Of a stretch of DNA of 64,000 bases, positions 60,823 to 64,000 are shown piece after piece. The stretch is from Streptomyces sp. NBC_01497. Lineage in GTDB: Bacteria > Actinomycetota > Actinomycetes > Streptomycetales > Streptomycetaceae. Position 1 is the stretch's first letter. The number at the start of each line of letters is the position of its first letter. Location of the stretch: positions 6,944,001 through 7,008,000 of the forward strand of contig NZ_CP109427.1 of the NCBI RefSeq assembly GCF_036250695.1, given 5' to 3'. Below the pieces are notes generated by a model. That model was not told where the DNA came from. It saw nothing but the letters and a program-made list of their open reading frames with translations, and did not search any database. Position numbers and translations under genes: made by a program.

Positions 60823-62121
60823 ATGCGCGTCGGAAGACGGATTCTGCTCAAAGCTCTCATCGCCGGCTCGGCGCTCGGGCTCACAGTCGGCGGCTCGGCC
60901 TTCGCGGCGGCCGCAGCGCCCGCCGCGCAGGCGGCCACCGCATGCGCGGGGGCGTGGAGTTCCACCGCCGTCTACACCGGCGGCCAGCAGGCGAGCGAGA
61001 ACGGGACCAATTACACCGCCAACTACTGGACCCAGGGCAACAACCCGGCGACCAGCAGCGGCGGAAGCGGTTCCGGACAACCGTGGACGTCCAACGGCGC
61101 CTGTACCGGCGGGTCGTCGGGCGGAGGCGGAGGCGGAGGGGGAGGGACCGGCACGGGCACCGGAACGGGTTCGGTGAGCGGGCTCCTCTTCAGCCCGTAC
61201 AAAGACGTCACCATCAACATGAACTGGAACACGTACCAGATGCAGTCGGCCGCGGGCGGGTCCGTCCTGCCGGTGGTGGGCTCCGGCAGCCTGGTGTCGC
61301 AGTACGTCCCGAAGCTGCCTGCCCTCACGCTCTCCTTCGCCACCGGAGCCTGCGGCAGCGAGACCTGGGGCGGTGTCTCGGGCGCCAACTGGGCCGCCGA
61401 GAACGTGCCACAGCTCCATTCCGCCAACCTGAACTACGTGGTGTCGACCGGCGGTGCTGCAGGGAACTTCACCTGCGGCTCGACAGCCGGCATGGAATCG
61501 TTCATCGCCCGCTACGCCAGCCCGAACCTGGTCGGCATCGACTTCGACATCGAAAGCGGCCAGAGCCAGTCGGACATCCAGAACCTGGTCGCCGCGGCGG
61601 CGGGAGCACAGGCGCAGTACCCGAACCTGCAGTTCTCGTTCACACTCGCCACGCTGGGGGCGTCCGACGGCAGTTACGGCGGTGTGAACTCGCTCGGCAA
61701 TCAGGTCGTCCAAGCAGTGCTCGGCTCCAGCCTGAAGAAGTACGTCATCAACCTGATGACCATGGACTACGGCAACGCGTCCAGCAGCGTGTGCGTCGTC
61801 TCCTCCGGCAGCTGCCAGATGGCGCAGTCGGCGATCCAGGCGGTGAAGAACCTGGAGCACACCTACGGGGTCCCGGCAAGCAAGATCGCCGTCACGCCGA
61901 TGATCGGCATGAACGACGCCACCAGCGAGACCTTCACCCCCGCGGACGTGGACACACTGACGTCGTACACGGTGAGCAACGGCCTGGCCGGGCTGCACTA
62001 CTGGTCACTGGACCGGGACACGCCCTGTTCCGACACGTATGCGTCCCCCACCTGCAACTCGGTCCCCAGCACGACACCACTGGAGTACACCCACAAGTTC
62101 CTGAGCGACCTCGGGGACTGA
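60823..62121 (+). CDS. Secreted GH18 chitinase with CBM5/12
   Basis: 432 residues. Signal peptide (RRILLKALIAGSALGLTVGG), chitin-binding CBM5/12 (AWSSTAVYTGGQQASENGTN, YWTQGNNP), a poly-Gly/Thr linker and a GH18 barrel. The catalytic motif DxxDxDxE reads VGIDFDIE at about residue 245: the acid Glu and two Asp are present, the first Asp is Val. Further strand ends: LMTMDYGNASS and GLHYWSLDRDTPC. It degrades chitin outside the cell. ATG 60823 with GGAGG upstream. Two dre boxes predict DasR repression relieved by GlcNAc metabolites. Confidence 0.9.
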   Translation: MRVGRRILLKALIAGSALGLTVGGSAFAAAAAPAAQAATACAGAWSSTAVYTGGQQASENGTNYTANYWTQGNNPATSSGGSGSGQPWTSNGACTGGSSGGGGGGGGGTGTGTGTGSVSGLLFSPYKDVTINMNWNTYQMQSAAGGSVLPVVGSGSLVSQYVPKLPALTLSFATGACGSETWGGVSGANWAAENVPQLHSANLNYVVSTGGAAGNFTCGSTAGMESFIARYASPNLVGIDFDIESGQSQSDIQNLVAAAAGAQAQYPNLQFSFTLATLGASDGSYGGVNSLGNQVVQAVLGSSLKKYVINLMTMDYGNASSSVCVVSSGSCQMAQSAIQAVKNLEHTYGVPASKIAVTPMIGMNDATSETFTPADVDTLTSYTVSNGLAGLHYWSLDRDTPCSDTYASPTCNSVPSTTPLEYTHKFLSDLGD

Positions 62122-62132
62122 AGAAGAACCCG

Positions 62133-62170
62133 GGGCGGGCCGCGCACGGACCACCGTGCGCGGCCCGCCC
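62133..62170 (+). terminator. Chitinase terminator
   Basis: GGGCGGGCCGCGCACGG and CCGTGCGCGGCCCGCCC form a perfect 17-bp stem with loop ACCA, 12 bases after the stop. Confidence 0.88.
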
Positions 62171-62465
62171 TCGTTTCGGGGGGAAGCGCGCGGCCTCGTC
62201 CGGAAGCCCGTGCCGGCCGCAGCCGGCGTGATCCCGCCGCGGGCCGAGGGTGCGAAACCCTGGTACCGGGCGGCTGCCCCGCAGGACGGCTTCCCCGTGG
62301 CGCGGGACACCGATGCCCCGATCATGCGGGAGGCGGGTCGAGAGCCAGCCGTGACCTTGGCGCGGTGGAAGGCTGTCCCGCAAGTCGGGGCTTCTTCCCA
62401 GCGACTGGGCCTCAGTCGATATCCCCCGGGCCCGTGACCGCGTGCTGTGGCAGCTCTGCCGTCAC
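62171..62465. other. Gene-free stretch
   Basis: No gene recognised between the chitinase terminator and the histidine-kinase remnant. Confidence 0.5.
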
Positions 62466-62976
62466 GCCAGCAGAGCTGAGAGAACATGCAGGTCGTTACT
62501 ACGCCATCCACGAACACACCGCCCCCGGCGCTACCGCCGACGTCACGATCGAGGTCACGGGCAGCCGACTGCGCGTGTGCGTCACCGACACCGGTTCACC
62601 CTCGCCAAAACCCTCCACGACCCCTCGGCGGGAAACCGGACACGGCCTGGTCGGCATTGGCCAGCGGGCCACGCTCTACGACGGCACCGTCACCATCAGA
62701 CCCCGCGACAACGGCCAGGGCTGGATCGTGCAGACGCTCCTTGACCTGTCCGCAACGGCCACACCCGGGTCGCCTATGCCAGACGCGACTGGGCCGAGTA
62801 CCTCGCCGCCCGAGCCGAAGACGAGAGCGACAAGCGGGAGAAGAAGGGGAATCCCGGTGTACGGCTTGACGTGCGTCGTGCAGGAAGGGGCCATGGCGCG
62901 CGCCGGCCTGGAAAGCGACAGCAACCTTCTGTGGCACGCCCGAGCCGTGGCGGCGAGACTACTGGAGCAGTTGTGA
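62466..62976 (+). pseudogene. Sensor histidine kinase remnant (ATPase part)
   Basis: The frame carries PGATADVTIEVTGSRLRVCV, TDTG (N/G1-box region) and HGLVGIGQRATLYDGTVTI (G2 box), then GQGWIVQTLLDL, the end of a NarL-partner histidine kinase. The sensor, His phosphorylation region and N-box helix are missing, and no response regulator follows. The remaining codons to 62976 are not kinase-like. Probably a 5'-deleted fragment. Confidence 0.6.
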
Positions 62977-63435
62977 CCCCAACATCCCCGCAGGGCCCGC
63001 CAGTGCGTCGGGAACCGCTCCGCACGACATTTCGAAGTCCACCGCGCATCGCCGGTTCCTGGTCTGGTCGAGAGCCGGCGTGTGGGGTCGCGGCTCCACG
63101 AGGCCGTGCTGGGTCGGCGAACTCATAGGTGCGAGCCCCGTGGACCGAGGCAGGCCGGGTTCCACGATGCACGTCTTGTCGGACGTGAACGGGCTGCCCC
63201 TCCTCGTGGGCGTCCGCGCAGGCATCACCCCTGACGGTCAGGGCCTGAAGGTGATGGCGGCTGGCCTCCACACGAGACACGACCCCGAAAGCGGCTGGCA
63301 CTACAAACCCCGCAAGGTCCGCGCCGACAGGGCGTATGACCAGCGCGACCTGCGACGATGGCTCCGCGGTAAACGCATCGGCGTCCGCATCGCCCGCAAA
63401 GGAATCGAGCGGCGCTTCCCGTCACGACGTTCGTC
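62960..63435 (+). pseudogene. IS5-type transposase remnant
   Basis: Transposase pieces in shifting frames: ISKSTAHRRFLVWSRAGVWG (about 63030-63090), RLHEAVLGR in the next frame, then GASPVDRGRPGSTMHVLSDV and NGLPLLVGV, VRADRAYDQRDLRRWLRGKR and IGVRIARKGIE (to about 63410). At least two frameshifts are visible, the region of the first catalytic Asp is deleted and the C-terminal third is lost. Inverted repeat ends were not found. Confidence 0.7.
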
Positions 63436-63568
63436 ACCTGTCCCACGGTGCGGAGGCACCCCGCGCTCAACGCCCAGGTTGCGGCCACGGCAGCGGTCCT
63501 GACCGAGGGCGCTTCCGGTTCGGTGTGGGAACGGGAGAGTCACTCAACGAGCACATCCTGGGCGACGC

Positions 63569-64000
63569 CTGGCCCGGGGCCTGTACTCCCAGTGCGAGAC
63601 GACGCAGGCGCACGCATACGGGTCAGGCGCCGCGCTGTTCGGCTACTCAAAGCTCTACGGGCAGGTGCCCGGCGGGCAGGCCGAGTTCCTGCGCGTGCCG
63701 TTCGGCGACCAACTGCCCGTGAAGGTGCCACACGGCCCCGCCGACGATCGCTTCGTGTACCTCTCGGCTGTGCTGCCCACCGCGCGGCAGGCGATCGAGT
63801 ACGCGGCGATTCCGCAGGGCGGCAGCGTCACCGTCCTCGGGCTGGGCCCGATCGGCGACATGGCGGCCCGCATCGCCCTGCACCGGGGCGCGGAGCTGGT
63901 GATCGGCGTGGACCGGGTGCCGGAGCGGCCGGCGCGGGCAAGGCGCGTGGCGTCCACACCCTGGACATGTCGGAACTCGGTGCCAATCTCGTGGACGAGA
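63569..64000 (+). pseudogene. Zinc-dependent alcohol dehydrogenase, 5'-truncated and frameshifted, runs off the window
   Basis: From RGLYSQCETTQ the frame reads AALFGYSKLYGQVPGGQAEF, LRVPFGDQLPVKVPHGPADD and VLGLGPIGDMAARIALHRGA (Rossmann GxGxxG), typical of formaldehyde/alcohol dehydrogenase MDR proteins. The N-terminal catalytic zinc region is absent. Around 63935-63950 the frame changes: GVHTLDMSELGANLVDE continues in another frame, implying a one-base loss. The downstream part is outside the window. Confidence 0.7.

Noticed and set aside
1..64000. CRISPR arrays and tRNA genes
   Set aside because: No regularly spaced short repeats with unique spacers and no cloverleaf with a TTCGAA-type T-arm were noticed on either strand; a tRNA could still be missed by eye.

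Overview
The window is high-GC DNA that reads as a Streptomyces chromosome. The evidence is the dense GC-rich third-codon coding, the actinobacterial marker families (sbp/DUF881, GarA, DUF5999, MocR and PadR regulators), HrdB-like promoters, several apparent leaderless starts and a DasR-type operator. It opens inside the end of an rRNA operon (5S rRNA and its terminator).

Region 1 (about 0.4-14.8 kb) is a conserved core block: a cardiolipin synthase-type CDP-alcohol phosphatidyltransferase, a nucleotidyltransferase fused to a degenerate phosphomannomutase domain, DUF881-sbp-DUF881, garA, an FtsR-like MerR regulator, a DUF151 nuclease-like protein, a second MerR regulator, dinB, a PRC-barrel protein and gcvP under a tandem glycine riboswitch. 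From memory, the order pgsA-like / DUF881-sbp-DUF881 / garA / merR / DUF151 / merR / gcvP matches the mycobacterial Rv1822-Rv1832 locus. That locus ties glycine cleavage and the 2-oxoglutarate switch GarA to envelope and division genes. Here gcvH is absent, and dinB and the PRC gene are inserted.

Region 2 (14.9-29.4 kb) holds mixed housekeeping and accessory genes: DUF5999, a hypothetical, a GCS2-type glutamate-cysteine ligase homologue, a CPBP membrane protein, a NUDIX hydrolase, a PadR regulator with a palindromic operator, an O-methyltransferase, a Clp-N protein and two DMT (EamA) exporters. The second exporter follows a leaderless 11-codon ORF containing Pro-Pro-Pro. A MocR regulator is divergent from two coupled FMN-binding split-barrel proteins, with a 12-bp palindrome between them, and a Rieske lipoprotein follows.

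Region 3 (29.7-43.1 kb) is the most coherent system. Secreted GH127 and GtaA/DUF4965 proteins are divergent from an ABC importer of the YtfQ-YtfR-YtfT-YjfF (furanose sugar) type. A LacI regulator and an aldose 1-epimerase follow. A near-identical 15-bp motif lies upstream of both divergent arms. I read it as a furanoside-glycan utilisation locus. A freestanding condensation-domain protein, a DJ-1/PfpI gene broken by one in-frame TGA, a MarR regulator and a 1323-residue secreted glycosidase-like protein with two repeated C-terminal module pairs follow.

Region 4 (51.2-64 kb) is more accessory and decayed: an ECF42-type sigma factor with its DGPF partner and a matching promoter, a LysR remnant, an SGNH hydrolase divergent from a WYL regulator across a perfect palindrome, an IS1380 transposase fragment, a secreted alpha/beta hydrolase, AraC and SnoaL-like genes, an O-methyltransferase, a GH18 chitinase behind two DasR-like boxes, and finally remnants of a histidine kinase, an IS5-type transposase and a frameshifted zinc dehydrogenase running off the end.

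All calls come from reading the sequence and from recalled family knowledge. No database search was run.
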